Shown: piece by piece, positions 7,993-16,843 of the stretch
Position numbering within the stretch: the stretch's first letter is position 1
Layout: every line of letters begins with the position of its first letter
Assembly (NCBI RefSeq): GCF_001577305.1
Contig: NZ_CP014518.1
Coordinates: 3,162,001 to 3,226,000 of the forward strand
Direction of reading: 5' to 3'
Origin: Sinomonas atrocyanea
Lineage (GTDB): Bacteria > Actinomycetota > Actinomycetes > Actinomycetales > Micrococcaceae
Length of the DNA stretch: 64,000 nt
The notes under the pieces: generated by a model
What the model was told of the DNA's origin: nothing
Databases searched by the model: none
The model's input: only the letters and a program-made list of their open reading frames with translations
Program-made: the position numbers and the translations under genes

Positions 7993-9507
7993 ATGCCTGC
8001 CCTGACCCCCGCGACCGAAACTCCGGAGGAGGCCCAGTCCGTCCTCCGGGCGCTGCGCACCCCCGGCCGCCTGAAGACCGAGGTCCTCGGCGGCCTCGTG
8101 GTGGCCCTGGCCCTCATCCCCGAGGCGCTCGCCTTCTCGATCATCGCCGGCGTCGACCCGCGGGTCGGGCTGTTCGCCGCCTTCACCATGGCGGTGACGA
8201 TCGCCATCGTCGGCGGCCGCCCGGCGATGATCTCTGCCGCGACCGGCTCGGTCGCCCTCGTCATCGCGCCGCTGGTCCGGTCCCACGGCCTGGACTACCT
8301 GATCGCCGCAGTGATCCTCGGCGGCGCCCTCCAGATCGCCCTGGGCCTGCTCGGCGTCGCCCGGCTCATGCGCTTCGTGCCCCGCTCGGTCATGGTCGGC
8401 TTCGTGAACGCCCTCGCGATCCTGATCTTCTCGGCGCAGGTGCCCGAGCTCATCGGCGTGCCGTGGGCCGTGTACCCGCTCGCCGCCGCGGGCCTGCTGA
8501 TCGTGTTCGGGCTGCCCCGGCTGACCCGCGCGGTGCCGGCGCCGCTCGTCGCGATCATCCTCCTGACGGTCGCCGTCGTGGTCCTGGGGCTCGATGTCCC
8601 TGCCGTCGGCGACAAGGGCCAGCTGCCCCACAGCCTGCCGACCCTGTTCCTCCCGCACGTCCCCCTGACGCTCGAGACCCTGCAGATCATCGGCCCCTAC
8701 GCCCTGGGCGTCGCCGTCGTCGGCCTGCTCGAAACGCTCATGACCGCCAAGTTCGTCGACGACATCACGGACACCGGCTCCTCGAAGACCCGCGAGGCGT
8801 GGGGCCAGGGCATCGCGAACATCGTGACCGGGCTCCTCGGCGGCATGGGCGGGTGCGCGATGATCGGCCAGACCATGATCAACGTCAAGGCCGCCGGCGC
8901 CCGCACGCGCCTCTCGACCTTCCTCGCCGGGGCGATCCTGCTCGTCCTCGTCGTACCCCTCGGCGGCATCGTCGCGCTCATCCCCATGGCCGCCCTCGTC
9001 GCAGTGATGATCTTCGTCTCGGTCGCCACGTTCGACTGGCACAGCATCCGGCCGTCCACGCTGCGCACCATGCCCAAGAGCGAGACGGCCGTCATGGTGG
9101 TGACCGTGGCAGTGGTGGTGGCGACGAACAACCTCGCGATCGGCGTGTGCGCGGGGGTGCTGGTCGCCATGGTCCTCTTCGCCCGCCGCGTGGCGCACTT
9201 CGCGACCATCCGCCGGGAGATCGTTGACCGGGACGGGGCCGAGACGGCGGTCTACACGGTGGACGGGGAGCTCTTCTTCGCCTCGTCCAACGACCTCTAC
9301 ACCCAGTTCCGCTACGCCCACGACCCGGAGCGCGTGGAGATCGACCTGCACCGCTCGCACCTCTGGGACGCCTCGACCATCGCCGCCTTGGACGCGGTCA
9401 CCGAGAAGTACCGGAACCACGGCATCGAGGCCAGGATCATCGGCCTGAACGAGGCCTCGCGCGCCATGCACGAACGCCTCAGCGGCCAGCTCGCCTCGGC
9501 CCACTGA
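7993..9507 (+). CDS. SulP-family inorganic anion transporter with STAS domain
   Basis: A 504-residue SLC26/SulP permease. The start at 7993 is set by GAGGAG 4-5 bases upstream; the frame is open earlier but runs back through the operator and into merR. The N-terminus carries the family pattern ALIPEALAFSIIAGVDPRVGLFAA, followed by about ten to twelve hydrophobic segments, and GMGGCAMIGQTMINVKAAGARTRLS in the middle. A C-terminal STAS domain spans roughly the last 110 residues (VYTVDGELFFASSNDLY...IDLHRSHLWDASTIAALDAV). It probably moves sulfate, bicarbonate or a related anion across the membrane. Divergence from a MerR regulator suggests inducible expression. Confidence 0.92.
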   Translation: MPALTPATETPEEAQSVLRALRTPGRLKTEVLGGLVVALALIPEALAFSIIAGVDPRVGLFAAFTMAVTIAIVGGRPAMISAATGSVALVIAPLVRSHGLDYLIAAVILGGALQIALGLLGVARLMRFVPRSVMVGFVNALAILIFSAQVPELIGVPWAVYPLAAAGLLIVFGLPRLTRAVPAPLVAIILLTVAVVVLGLDVPAVGDKGQLPHSLPTLFLPHVPLTLETLQIIGPYALGVAVVGLLETLMTAKFVDDITDTGSSKTREAWGQGIANIVTGLLGGMGGCAMIGQTMINVKAAGARTRLSTFLAGAILLVLVVPLGGIVALIPMAALVAVMIFVSVATFDWHSIRPSTLRTMPKSETAVMVVTVAVVVATNNLAIGVCAGVLVAMVLFARRVAHFATIRREIVDRDGAETAVYTVDGELFFASSNDLYTQFRYAHDPERVEIDLHRSHLWDASTIAALDAVTEKYRNHGIEARIIGLNEASRAMHERLSGQLASAH

Positions 9508-9547
9508 CTACTGGCGGGCTGACTCCTGGCGGGCCGGGCTCGCCGGA

Positions 9548-9898
9548 TCAGCGCTCGGCGACCACCATCGCCGTGGCGATCCCACCGTCGTGGCTCATGC
9601 TCAGGTGCCAGGTCCGCACGCCGCGCTCCTCGGCGACAGCGAGGACGGTGCCCTTGACCTGGATCTCGGGGCCGGCAGGGCCCAGGCCGATCCAGCAGTC
9701 CTGCCAGTTCATGCCCGCCGGGGCGCCGAGGACCTTGGCCACGGCCTCCTTCGCGGCGAACCGCGCGGCCAGGGAGCGCACGTGCAGCTCGCGCTCCGCG
9801 GGCACGAACAGCCGGTCCCGCAGGCCCGGGGTCCGCTCCAGCTGACGCTCAAACCGTGCGATGTCCACGACGTCCACGCCGATGCCGATGATAGCCAT
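9548..9898 (-). CDS. acpS: Holo-[acyl-carrier-protein] synthase
   Basis: A 116-residue 4'-phosphopantetheinyl transferase of the AcpS type, which loads the phosphopantetheine arm from CoA onto acyl carrier protein for fatty acid synthesis. The N-terminus [13 protein letters not shown] carries the metal ligand Asp9, and [15 protein letters not shown] carries Glu51. Length is normal for the family. The start ATG at 9896-9898 is the family start. It lies between the transporter gene and a diguanylate cyclase gene that ends 5 bp upstream of its start, so the two minus-strand genes may be cotranscribed. Confidence 0.95.
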   Translation of the reverse strand: MAIIGIGVDVVDIARFERQLERTPGLRDRLFVPAERELHVRSLAARFAAKEAVAKVLGAPAGMNWQDCWIGLGPAGPEIQVKGTVLAVAEERGVRTWHLSMSHDGGIATAMVVAER

Positions 9899-9902
9899 GC
9901 GG

Positions 9903-11057
9903 CTACTCTAGCGGGGCCGCGTCGCTGACCATCACGCAGTTCCGCCCGGCCGACTTCGCGCCGTACAGCGCGGTGTCCGCGCTCGCGATGAGGGCGCCGA
10001 GGTCGTCTCCGTGCACCGAGCTGTCCGCCACGCCGAAGCTCGCCGTCGGCACGGTGTACCCGTCCAGGAGGATGCGCTGGGCCGAGAGGACGAACTGGAT
10101 GCGCTCGGCCACGGCCACGCCGTCCGCCGCGGAGGAGTCGGCCAGCGCCATGATGAACTCCTCGCCGCCGAACCGGCCCACGAGGTCCCGCGAGCGCACG
10201 GACTGCCGGCAGGCCACGCCGAACGCCCGGATCACCTCGTCGCCGGTGAGGTGGCCGAAGTCGTCATTGATCGACTTGAACTTGTCCAGGTCCGCCATGA
10301 TCACGGTCACCTCGCTGCCCTGCTCGTGCGCCCTGCTGAGCATCTCGCCTGCGCGGCGCATGAACTCGGTGCGGTTCAGCAGCCCCGTGAGGGCATCCTT
10401 CGTGGCGAGCTGCTGGAAGTGGGCCGTGCGGGTGGCGCTGTTGAGCGCGGCCAGGCTCGTCGCGGCCGCCACGATGAGCGCGATCGCCGCCAGCAGCGAG
10501 AAGCCCTGGCCGAACACCGCCCTGAAGGCCGGGTTCACGCCGCCCAGGGCCGCGAGCGCGATCGCGCGGACCAGGTCGTACACGCCGGTGACCGCGGCGA
10601 TCACCGCGAAGTTCCGGGCCGTCCGCCATGGCACCGTGCGCTGGAGCCGCAGCTCGATGAAGATGGCCGCGCAGAACCCGCCGGAGAGCAGCAGGAGCAC
10701 CACGGCGCCCCACAGGTCCGGGTCGAGGAAGCGGCCGGCGAATCCGATGAGCCCGGCGGCCAGGACCGCGAGCACCAGGGACACGGCAGGCGTCTCCGGA
10801 TCGCGTAGGCGGCGCACGCCGGCCCACATCGACGCCACGCCCACCACCATGAGCCCTTGGCCGATGAGGCTGACCACCCCCATGCCGCCGTCGTTGAGGA
10901 TGCCGGCGGCCGCGAGTGTCGCAAGGGCGAGGCACCACCACCGGGCGGGGGCCGTGGGATTCGCCCGGTATGTGTCGAAGTAGAACAGCACGAGCACGCA
11001 CAGCGAGACGACCGCCATCACGACGGTGAGCGTGCCCAGGTCCAGAGCGCCCCCCAC
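9903..11057 (-). CDS. Membrane-bound GGDEF diguanylate cyclase
   Basis: A 384-residue protein with about six or seven hydrophobic segments in the N-terminal half and a GGDEF domain in the C-terminal half. The active-site motif reads GGEEF ([14 protein letters not shown]). RSRD five residues before it forms an RxxD inhibitory I-site, so the enzyme should make c-di-GMP and be feedback-inhibited. The GTG at 11055-11057 is chosen because GGGGAGGAA lies just upstream; an ATG 33 bp earlier has no such site. The gene is divergent from the 11186-15593 cassette that contains a GGDEF-EAL protein and a glycosyltransferase, suggesting shared c-di-GMP control. Confidence 0.92.
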   Translation of the reverse strand: MGGALDLGTLTVVMAVVSLCVLVLFYFDTYRANPTAPARWWCLALATLAAAGILNDGGMGVVSLIGQGLMVVGVASMWAGVRRLRDPETPAVSLVLAVLAAGLIGFAGRFLDPDLWGAVVLLLLSGGFCAAIFIELRLQRTVPWRTARNFAVIAAVTGVYDLVRAIALAALGGVNPAFRAVFGQGFSLLAAIALIVAAATSLAALNSATRTAHFQQLATKDALTGLLNRTEFMRRAGEMLSRAHEQGSEVTVIMADLDKFKSINDDFGHLTGDEVIRAFGVACRQSVRSRDLVGRFGGEEFIMALADSSAADGVAVAERIQFVLSAQRILLDGYTVPTASFGVADSSVHGDDLGALIASADTALYGAKSAGRNCVMVSDAAPLE

Positions 11058-11185
11058 AGTGTTCCTCCCCGTGCCCGTCAGCGGGCACATCTGTGGCCCA
11101 GCGTACCGGCCCGGACGCGGCGCCCGGGGTATGCTCCCAACGTGGCGCCGCCCGGGCGCAGGAGTAATGAAATGAGAGGAGCGGC

Positions 11186-11581
11186 GTGGATCCCCAGCAG
11201 AGCCCCGATGGGACCGACTCTGGCATCAGCTCGCTCTCCTTCGACGAGTCCGGGGTGCTCCGCCTCGTGTGGGATCGCGGGGTCGATATCGACGCACCCC
11301 AGGCCGAGGCCGCCATGGCCCGCGTCAACGAGACCGCCGGCCCGGACCGCGTCCCGCTCCTGATCGACATGGCCACGACCTCCTCCGTGAGCCGCTCGGC
11401 CCGGGCCGTGTTCGCGCGCCCGTGCGCCGCGGCCGCGATCGCCCTGCTCGGGGCCTCCGCCGTGGACCGCGTCCTCGCCAACTTCTTCCTCGGCGTCTAC
11501 AAGGCGCCCTGCCCCACCAAGTTCTTCACTGACGAGGCCCGTGCCCGGGCGTGGCTCGCGGAGGCCGCCGATGGCCGCTGA
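11186..11581 (+). CDS. STAS/SpoIIAA-like small protein (DUF7793-like)
   Basis: A 131-residue soluble protein. The alternating strand/helix pattern (LRLVWDRGVDIDAPQAEAAM, PLLIDMATTSSVSRSARAVF, KFFTDEARARAWL) resembles the STAS/SpoIIAA-like fold family often labelled DUF7793 in Micrococcaceae; this is from memory of the family, not a search. It opens a cassette of five closely packed genes. Its stop overlaps the start of the GGDEF-EAL gene by 11 bp, which implies translational coupling. In other STAS proteins this domain passes signals by protein contact, so it could tune the c-di-GMP enzyme, but that is inference. Confidence 0.65.
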   Translation: MDPQQSPDGTDSGISSLSFDESGVLRLVWDRGVDIDAPQAEAAMARVNETAGPDRVPLLIDMATTSSVSRSARAVFARPCAAAAIALLGASAVDRVLANFFLGVYKAPCPTKFFTDEARARAWLAEAADGR

Positions 11582-13127
11582 GCCGACGGATGACAGGCTC
11601 GAGAAGCTGATCGACCTGATCGTGCGGCTCTCGGCGGGAGACCTCTCCCGGCGGATGGAGACCTCCCCCGCGCGCGACTCCATCGATGCCGTCACCACGG
11701 GCATCAACCTGCTCGCCGAGGAGCTGGAGACCCTCTACGACCAGCTCGAGGCCCGCATCGCAACCCGCACCGAGCAGCTCGAGCGAGCCCAGGACGAGCT
11801 GCGCCGCCTCGTCGACACCGACGAGCTGACCGGGCTCGCGAGCCGGCGGCTCGTGCGCGAGCGGATCGACGCCGCCCTGCAGACGGCCGACGACGGCGGG
11901 CTGGCCGCCGTCGTCATCCTCGCCCTGCGCGGGTTCCGGCTCATCAACGACACCTTCGGCCACTCGGCGGGCGACGCCGTGCTCATCGAGGTGGCCCAGC
12001 GGCTGCAGGCCGCGATGGGCGGCGCCGAGGGCGGGGGCCATCTGGTGGGCCGGCTGGGCGGCGACGAGTTCGCGGTGCTCGTGACGGGGCAGGACGCCGA
12101 GGGCGTGCTCTGGACCGCGCGGGCCGTCCTCGACACGCTCAAGGAGAGGGTGCTGGTCAACGGCATCCAGGTCAGCCTGCGCGGCAACGTGGGCATCCGG
12201 TACGCCGAGCGCCACCTTGCGGTCGAGGAGATGCTCCGCGACGCCGACGCCGCGCTCGAGGCCGGCAAGGCCAAGGGCCACGGCGGCATCAGCGTGTTCA
12301 CTCCCGCCATGCACGAAGTCGTGGCCCAGCGCGTCCGCGTCGCCTCCGAGCTGCGGGCCGCGTTCTCCAACGGGGAGATCGAGGTCTTCTACCAGCCGAT
12401 CGTGGGGCTCGCCGACGGCACGCTCGCCGGAGCCGAAGCGCTCGTGCGCTGGCGCCACCCCGTCCGGGGGCTGCAGCCGCCCGCCGCATTCCTCGACATC
12501 GCCGAGGACGCAGGGCTCATGGTCGAGCTCGGCCGGTGCGTGCTGACCCAAGTGGTCCAGGCCGCTGGAGACTGGGCGCGCGACCCGGGCCTGCCCGAGC
12601 ACTTCAGCCTGCACGTGAACATCTCGCCCGCCGAGCTCGCGCACGGGGACCTCACGGCCCACATCCGCAGGCTGCTGGACGAGGCCGGGCTGCCCGGGCC
12701 GCGCCTGACCGTGGAGATCACGGAGTCCGCGATCATCAGCGGCGGCCCCGACACACGACTGACCCTGCGCTCCCTCGGCGAGCTCGGCGTCCCCATCGAG
12801 ATCGACGACTTCGGCACCGGCTACTCCTCCATCAGCTACCTCCGGACGCTTCCCGCGGTGCGGGCCAAGATCGACAAGTCCCTCGTGGACACCCTCGCGA
12901 GCGATCCGACCCAGGTCGCGTTCGTCGACGCGATCGTGCGCCTCATCCACGCGGCCGGGCTCACCGTGGTCGCCGAGGGCATCGAGGGCGAGGCCCAGGC
13001 CCGGCTCCTGCGCGAGCTGGGCTGCGAGTACGGCCAGGGCTACCTGTTCGCCCGGCCCATGCCCGCCTCCGAGCTGGGCCTGCTCCTGCGGTCCCTGCAG
13101 GAAGGAGGCCACGGTGCCGCTCGCTGA
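11571..13127 (+). CDS. GGDEF-EAL domain c-di-GMP enzyme
   Basis: A 518-residue soluble protein. A short N-terminal helix region (residues 1-70, coiled-coil-like up to RTEQLERAQDELRRL) is followed by a GGDEF domain with intact GRLGGDEFAVLV and then an EAL domain. The EAL catalytic set appears complete: EALVRW, HVNISP, TVEITES, DDFGTGYSS, AKIDKS, VAEGIE and YGQGYLFARP. It may therefore both make and break c-di-GMP; which dominates is not visible. No clear I-site precedes GGDEF. The start ATG at 11571 has GGAGG upstream and overlaps the previous gene. Its 3' end overlaps the methyltransferase start by 14 bp. Confidence 0.92.
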   Translation: MAAEPTDDRLEKLIDLIVRLSAGDLSRRMETSPARDSIDAVTTGINLLAEELETLYDQLEARIATRTEQLERAQDELRRLVDTDELTGLASRRLVRERIDAALQTADDGGLAAVVILALRGFRLINDTFGHSAGDAVLIEVAQRLQAAMGGAEGGGHLVGRLGGDEFAVLVTGQDAEGVLWTARAVLDTLKERVLVNGIQVSLRGNVGIRYAERHLAVEEMLRDADAALEAGKAKGHGGISVFTPAMHEVVAQRVRVASELRAAFSNGEIEVFYQPIVGLADGTLAGAEALVRWRHPVRGLQPPAAFLDIAEDAGLMVELGRCVLTQVVQAAGDWARDPGLPEHFSLHVNISPAELAHGDLTAHIRRLLDEAGLPGPRLTVEITESAIISGGPDTRLTLRSLGELGVPIEIDDFGTGYSSISYLRTLPAVRAKIDKSLVDTLASDPTQVAFVDAIVRLIHAAGLTVVAEGIEGEAQARLLRELGCEYGQGYLFARPMPASELGLLLRSLQEGGHGAAR

Positions 13128-13896
13128 CAGCATCCGGCTCGTCTCCCGCGTGGCCATCCTCTCGGGCCGGGTCCCCCGCAGCCCCTCCACCGCGTGGGAG
13201 CGGTTCTGGGCCGGCATCGCCGAGGGAACCCTGCCCGAGGACGTCCTCTGGGAGGGCGACCCGCGCTCCGAGGCCACCGAGCACGTGGCCCGCGGGATCG
13301 ACCACCTCGACACGTCCCTGCCCGTGGTCGACGTGGGCTGCGGGTCCGGGTGGCTCTCCGCCGCCCTCGCCGGGGCCTTCCCCCGGGTGCTCGGCCTCGA
13401 CGCCTCCGCGGCCGCCGTCGACCTCGCCGGGAGGCACCACGGGGAGCCGGGGCGCATCGACTTCCTCACTGCCGACGCGACTGATCCCGAGACCAGCGAG
13501 CGGCTCCACGGGCAGCTCGGGGACGCCAACGCCGTCGTGCGCGGGGTGCTCCACGTGCTTACCCCGGCCAAGCAGCGGGCCCTCGCCGCGGGCCTGCGCA
13601 CGCTCGTGGGGACGCGCGGACGGGTGTACCTCGTCGAGACGAACGTGCCCGGGAACGGGCTCGGCTACCTGCGCGCGCTCGGGGCGAGCGGAGAGTCCAT
13701 CCCCGCACCGCTCGCCCAGGCCATCCGCACGCTCCCGCAGCCGGGCCACTTCGGCCCCGCCGAGCGGGCGCGGGCCTTCCCCGAGGAGCAGTGGCGGCTC
13801 GAGACGGAGGGGTCCACCGCCCTGGCGCTCGCGCTGCCCGCGGACGGCAGCCACCTCCGCGTCCCTGCCTACTGGGCCGTCGCCTCGGCCCGATAG
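13114..13896 (+). CDS. Class I SAM-dependent methyltransferase
   Basis: A 260-residue methyltransferase with the glycine-rich SAM motif VVDVGCGSGWLSAAL, the acidic motif II region VLGLDASAAAVDLA and DFLTADATD. It starts at GTG 13114 with AAGGAGG upstream, inside the end of the GGDEF-EAL gene. The substrate is unknown. Its place directly before a membrane glycosyltransferase suggests it could methylate the sugar polymer or its lipid carrier, but no substrate residue supports that. Confidence 0.85.
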   Translation: MPLADSIRLVSRVAILSGRVPRSPSTAWERFWAGIAEGTLPEDVLWEGDPRSEATEHVARGIDHLDTSLPVVDVGCGSGWLSAALAGAFPRVLGLDASAAAVDLAGRHHGEPGRIDFLTADATDPETSERLHGQLGDANAVVRGVLHVLTPAKQRALAAGLRTLVGTRGRVYLVETNVPGNGLGYLRALGASGESIPAPLAQAIRTLPQPGHFGPAERARAFPEEQWRLETEGSTALALALPADGSHLRVPAYWAVASAR

Positions 13897-13905
13897 CCTG
13901 CCAGC

Positions 13906-15384
13906 ATGGGGAGATGGTTCCAGAGGCTCGTCGGCCTCCTGATCGTCGCGGCCGTGACCGGCGCCGCGCTGCTGCTGTGGTGGGGGGTGGCCGCGAGCCA
14001 GCCGCCGCCACTCTGGCGGCCCGCCCAGGTCTCGATCGGCGGGGTATGGAACGTCTTCTACGACGCCCACGCGCCGCAGTGGCGCGTCGTCGCCATGGCA
14101 GCGGCAGCGGCGATCCTGCTCGGGGCGGGCGTCGCGCTCCTGGACCGAGCCATTGCCACCCGCTCGCGCCGGGCCTCCGCGCACGTGCGCGCGAGGCCGC
14201 TCGCGCCCAGGACCATCATGGCCGCCACCCGCGGCGTGTTCGCCGGGTCCGTGACCGTCACCGTGCTCATCCCGGCGCACAACGAGGAGGCCTCGCTGCC
14301 CGCGACCCTCGCCTCGCTCGACGCACAGGCCCACCGGCCGCACCGGGTGATCGTGGTCGCCGACAACTGCACCGACCGCACCGCGGAGATCGCGCGGGAC
14401 GCCGGCGCCGAAGTCTTCGCGACCCGGGGCAACACGGACAAGAAGGGCGGGGCCCTCAACCAGGCGCTGCGCACCCTGCTCCCCGGCCTCGGCGACAACG
14501 ACGCGGTGATGGCGATGGACGCCGACACCAAGCTCGGCAGCGAGTTCCTCGCCGAGGCCGTGCGGCGGTTCACCGACGACCGCGCCCTCGTGGCCGTGGG
14601 CGGGCTCTTCTACGGCGAGGAGGGGCACGGGCTGATCGGCCAGTTCCAGCGCAACGAGTACATCCGCTACTCGCGCGAGATCCGCCGGCGGCGAGGGCGC
14701 GTGTTCGTCCTGACCGGCACCGCGTCCGTGTTCCGGCCCGTGGCGCTGCGCGCCGTCGCCGACGCCCGCGGCACCCAGCTCCCGGGGCGGCACGGCGACG
14801 TGTACGACACCGCCGCGCTCACGGAGGACAACGAGCTCACGATTGCGCTCAAGTCCCTCGGGGCGCTCATGGTCTCCCCGCCCGAGTGCGCCGCGGAGAC
14901 CGAGCTCATGCCCACGTGGCGGATGCTCTGGGCGCAGCGGCTGCGCTGGCAGCGCGGGGCGCTCGAGAACCTCGGCGCCTACGGGGTCACCCCCCAGACC
15001 GCGCGGTACTGGTTCCAGCAGCTCGGGATCGGGTACAGCGTGATCGCCCTCGGGACCTACCTGGCCCTCATCGCCCTGATGGCCCTGTCCATGGACACCT
15101 GGATCTGGTTCCCGTTCTGGCTCGGGCTCGGGTTCTGGTTCACGCTTGAGCGGCTCGTCACCGCGTGGGGCGGAGGCTGGCGCGCCCGCCTCCTCGCGGC
15201 CTGCCTGTTCCCCGAGCTCTTCTTCGACATGTTCCTCAACGTCGTGTACCTCAAGGGCATCGCGGACATCACCGCCGGGCGCAAGGCCGCGTGGAAGCAC
15301 CTGGTGCGCGATGCCGGGGCCGAGGCTGTCCCTTCCGTGCCCGGCCGCCCCGCCGGCCCCGGTGCCGATGAGGCCGCGCGGTGA
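13906..15384 (+). CDS. Membrane glycosyltransferase family 2, processive-synthase type
   Basis: A 492-residue GT2 enzyme. Two N-terminal membrane segments precede the catalytic domain: VTVLIPAHNEEASLPATL, ADNCTDRT, AMDADTKLG (DxD), TEDNEL (acceptor-site ED) and QRLRW (Q/RxxRW). The last two are typical of processive synthases such as cellulose, hyaluronan and PNAG synthases. Three or four C-terminal membrane segments follow (IGYSVIALGTYLALIALMALSM and others). It likely makes or exports an extracellular polysaccharide from a nucleotide sugar. No PilZ domain is visible, so any c-di-GMP control would have to act through another protein or on expression. It starts 9 bp after the methyltransferase and ends in a 4-bp overlap with the next gene. 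Confidence 0.9.
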   Translation: MGRWFQRLVGLLIVAAVTGAALLLWWGVAASQPPPLWRPAQVSIGGVWNVFYDAHAPQWRVVAMAAAAAILLGAGVALLDRAIATRSRRASAHVRARPLAPRTIMAATRGVFAGSVTVTVLIPAHNEEASLPATLASLDAQAHRPHRVIVVADNCTDRTAEIARDAGAEVFATRGNTDKKGGALNQALRTLLPGLGDNDAVMAMDADTKLGSEFLAEAVRRFTDDRALVAVGGLFYGEEGHGLIGQFQRNEYIRYSREIRRRRGRVFVLTGTASVFRPVALRAVADARGTQLPGRHGDVYDTAALTEDNELTIALKSLGALMVSPPECAAETELMPTWRMLWAQRLRWQRGALENLGAYGVTPQTARYWFQQLGIGYSVIALGTYLALIALMALSMDTWIWFPFWLGLGFWFTLERLVTAWGGGWRARLLAACLFPELFFDMFLNVVYLKGIADITAGRKAAWKHLVRDAGAEAVPSVPGRPAGPGADEAAR

Positions 15385-15593
15385 GCCCTGTCCGCGTGCC
15401 GCTGGGGATCCTCTTCGACGAGTCGATCCTGCAGAGCCCGTTCGTCAACGTGCTCGCGACGTTCGTGGCCCTCAACACGCTCATGTACGCGGTCCTCGCG
15501 GTGGCCCGTGTGCTCCCGCGCCCCCGCCTGCGCTGGCGGCGCCGGTACCAGCGCGCCGAGACCCGCAGCATCTATCCCGATGGACGCCGGTAG
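15381..15593 (+). CDS. Small one-TM protein of the glycosyltransferase cassette
   Basis: A 70-residue protein with one hydrophobic segment (FVNVLATFVALNTLMYAVLAVARVL) and a strongly basic C-terminal tail (RPRLRWRRRYQRAETRS). It starts at a GTG that overlaps the stop of the glycosyltransferase gene (GTGA), so it is very likely translated with it. Small membrane partners are known for several polysaccharide synthases. I do not recognise a named family. Confidence 0.65.
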   Translation: MSPVRVPLGILFDESILQSPFVNVLATFVALNTLMYAVLAVARVLPRPRLRWRRRYQRAETRSIYPDGRR

Positions 15594-15631
15594 CGCCCGG
15601 CCGCTGAGCCCCGGGGGCCGTGCGCGCTCCG

Positions 15632-15734
15632 CCGTCCGCTCCTGCCCACTCTGGGGGCGCGCGGGACCCGCAGGACCGGTGTGTCGCGGCCGACACGCGG
15701 GGGCAGCCGGGCCAAAGAGGGCAGGAACGGACGG
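15632..15734. repeat. Palindromic element, copy A
   Basis: A 103-bp imperfect palindrome. The outer arms are CCGTCCGCTCCTGCCC and, as reverse complement, CCGTCCGTTCCTGCCC; an inner dyad pairs GTGTCG with CGACAC. Its reverse complement aligns over most of its length with copy B (16672-16770) and is similar to copy C (26649-26744). It lies just upstream of the DUF559 gene. Confidence 0.65.
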
Positions 15735-15830
15735 CCCCACTGGCCCTCCACAACGTCCGGCCCCGGCAGGTCGTCCACATGGGACCCGGGCCCGGTGCCC
15801 CGGCCCGTCCTGAGCGGATGGCATTGCACC

Positions 15831-16661
15831 ATGGATGCCCTCGAGTACCTCAGATCGCTCGGCGGCGTGGCCCGCACGGCCGCGCTCCTCCGGGCAGGAG
15901 CCAGCAAGCGCGAGGTCGCCGCTCTCGCGGCCCTCGGCGTCAAACCAGCACGCGGCATCATTGCCCTTCCGGACTGCAACCCGGACTACCTCTTCGCACT
16001 CGTCCACAATGGGCTGCTCACGTGCGGATCCGCGGCCAGAGCGCACGGGCTGTGGATCAGGGACGTGCCCCTGCGCCGGCACCTGGCAGTGGCGCACTCC
16101 CGTGTCACGGTCTTCACGGCGCACCGCACCCTCCGGTTCCCCGCCCACGGCACCCTGCCCATTGCCTCGCTGGAGGACACCGTCCTCCACGCACTGGGCT
16201 GCCTCCCGCTCTCCGAGGCCGTGTCCATGGCGGAGTGCGCGATCAGGGGCGGCCAGGTCGACCGCGGCATGCTCGAGGACCTCCTCCGGGGACCCCGCAG
16301 CGCCCGGGCACGCCGTGCGCTCTCCCTGGCCACGGCCACTGCTGAATCCCAGCCCGAGGTGGAGGCAAGGCTCCTGTTCGTCGCCAGGGGCTGGCGGGTC
16401 CAGGTGCAGGCACGCATCCCGGGCGTGGGCCGCGTGGACCTCCTGATCGAGGGCCTGGTGATCGTGGAGATCGACGGGCACGCGTTCCATGCGGACCGCG
16501 CAGCGTTCGTCGAAGACCGGCGCCGGCAGAATGAGGCCCTGCGGCAGGGGTACCCGACGCTGCGGTATCCGCCAGAGGTCGTCTGGCGCGACCCCGACCG
16601 GCTTCTGCGCGACGTTGAGGAGCTCCTCAGGATCTGGGGTCCTCGCCGTTTCGGCGGGTAG
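15831..16661 (+). CDS. DUF559-domain protein with AbiEi-like N-terminus
   Basis: A 276-residue protein common in Actinobacteria. The N-terminal 50 residues resemble the AbiEi/transcriptional-regulator winged helix (LGGVARTAALLRAGASKREVAAL). The C-terminal DUF559 domain has a PD-(D/E)xK/Vsr-like pattern: VDLLIEGLVIVEIDGHAFH followed by RRRQNEALRQGYPTLRYPPEVVWRDPDRLL. The ATG at 15831 (MDALEYL) is the natural family start; the frame extends upstream only through repeat DNA. It is flanked on both sides by copies of a palindromic element. Function is not established; nuclease activity or an antitoxin role is suggested by family only. A decayed relative occurs at 60530-60879. Confidence 0.8.
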   Translation: MDALEYLRSLGGVARTAALLRAGASKREVAALAALGVKPARGIIALPDCNPDYLFALVHNGLLTCGSAARAHGLWIRDVPLRRHLAVAHSRVTVFTAHRTLRFPAHGTLPIASLEDTVLHALGCLPLSEAVSMAECAIRGGQVDRGMLEDLLRGPRSARARRALSLATATAESQPEVEARLLFVARGWRVQVQARIPGVGRVDLLIEGLVIVEIDGHAFHADRAAFVEDRRRQNEALRQGYPTLRYPPEVVWRDPDRLLRDVEELLRIWGPRRFGG

Positions 16662-16671
16662 GCCGCTTCCC

Positions 16672-16770
16672 CCGTCCGTCCCTGCGCACTTTGGCCCGCC
16701 CGGCCCGGCGTGGCGGCGGCGACACGCCGTCTCCTGCGCACCCGCCGACGGCCGTAGTGGGCAGGAAGGC
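16672..16770. repeat. Palindromic element, copy B
   Basis: Begins CCGTCCGTCCCTGCGCAC just after the stop of the DUF559 gene and ends near GTGGGCAGGA. The inner dyad GGCGTGGCGG...GACACGCCG is kept. It aligns with the reverse complement of copy A, so A and B flank the DUF559 gene in inverted orientation. Boundaries are approximate. Confidence 0.6.
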
Positions 16771-16843
16771 ACAGCCCTCCGAACGCAGCGCACGCGCACC
16801 GGCCCCTCCCGGGACTCTGCGCCCGGGGCATAGGGTGGCCCGC

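Noticed and set aside
12961..15300. 779-codon minus-strand frame opposite the methyltransferase and GT2 genes
   Set aside because: No recognisable domain; the plus-strand genes are clear and tightly packed.
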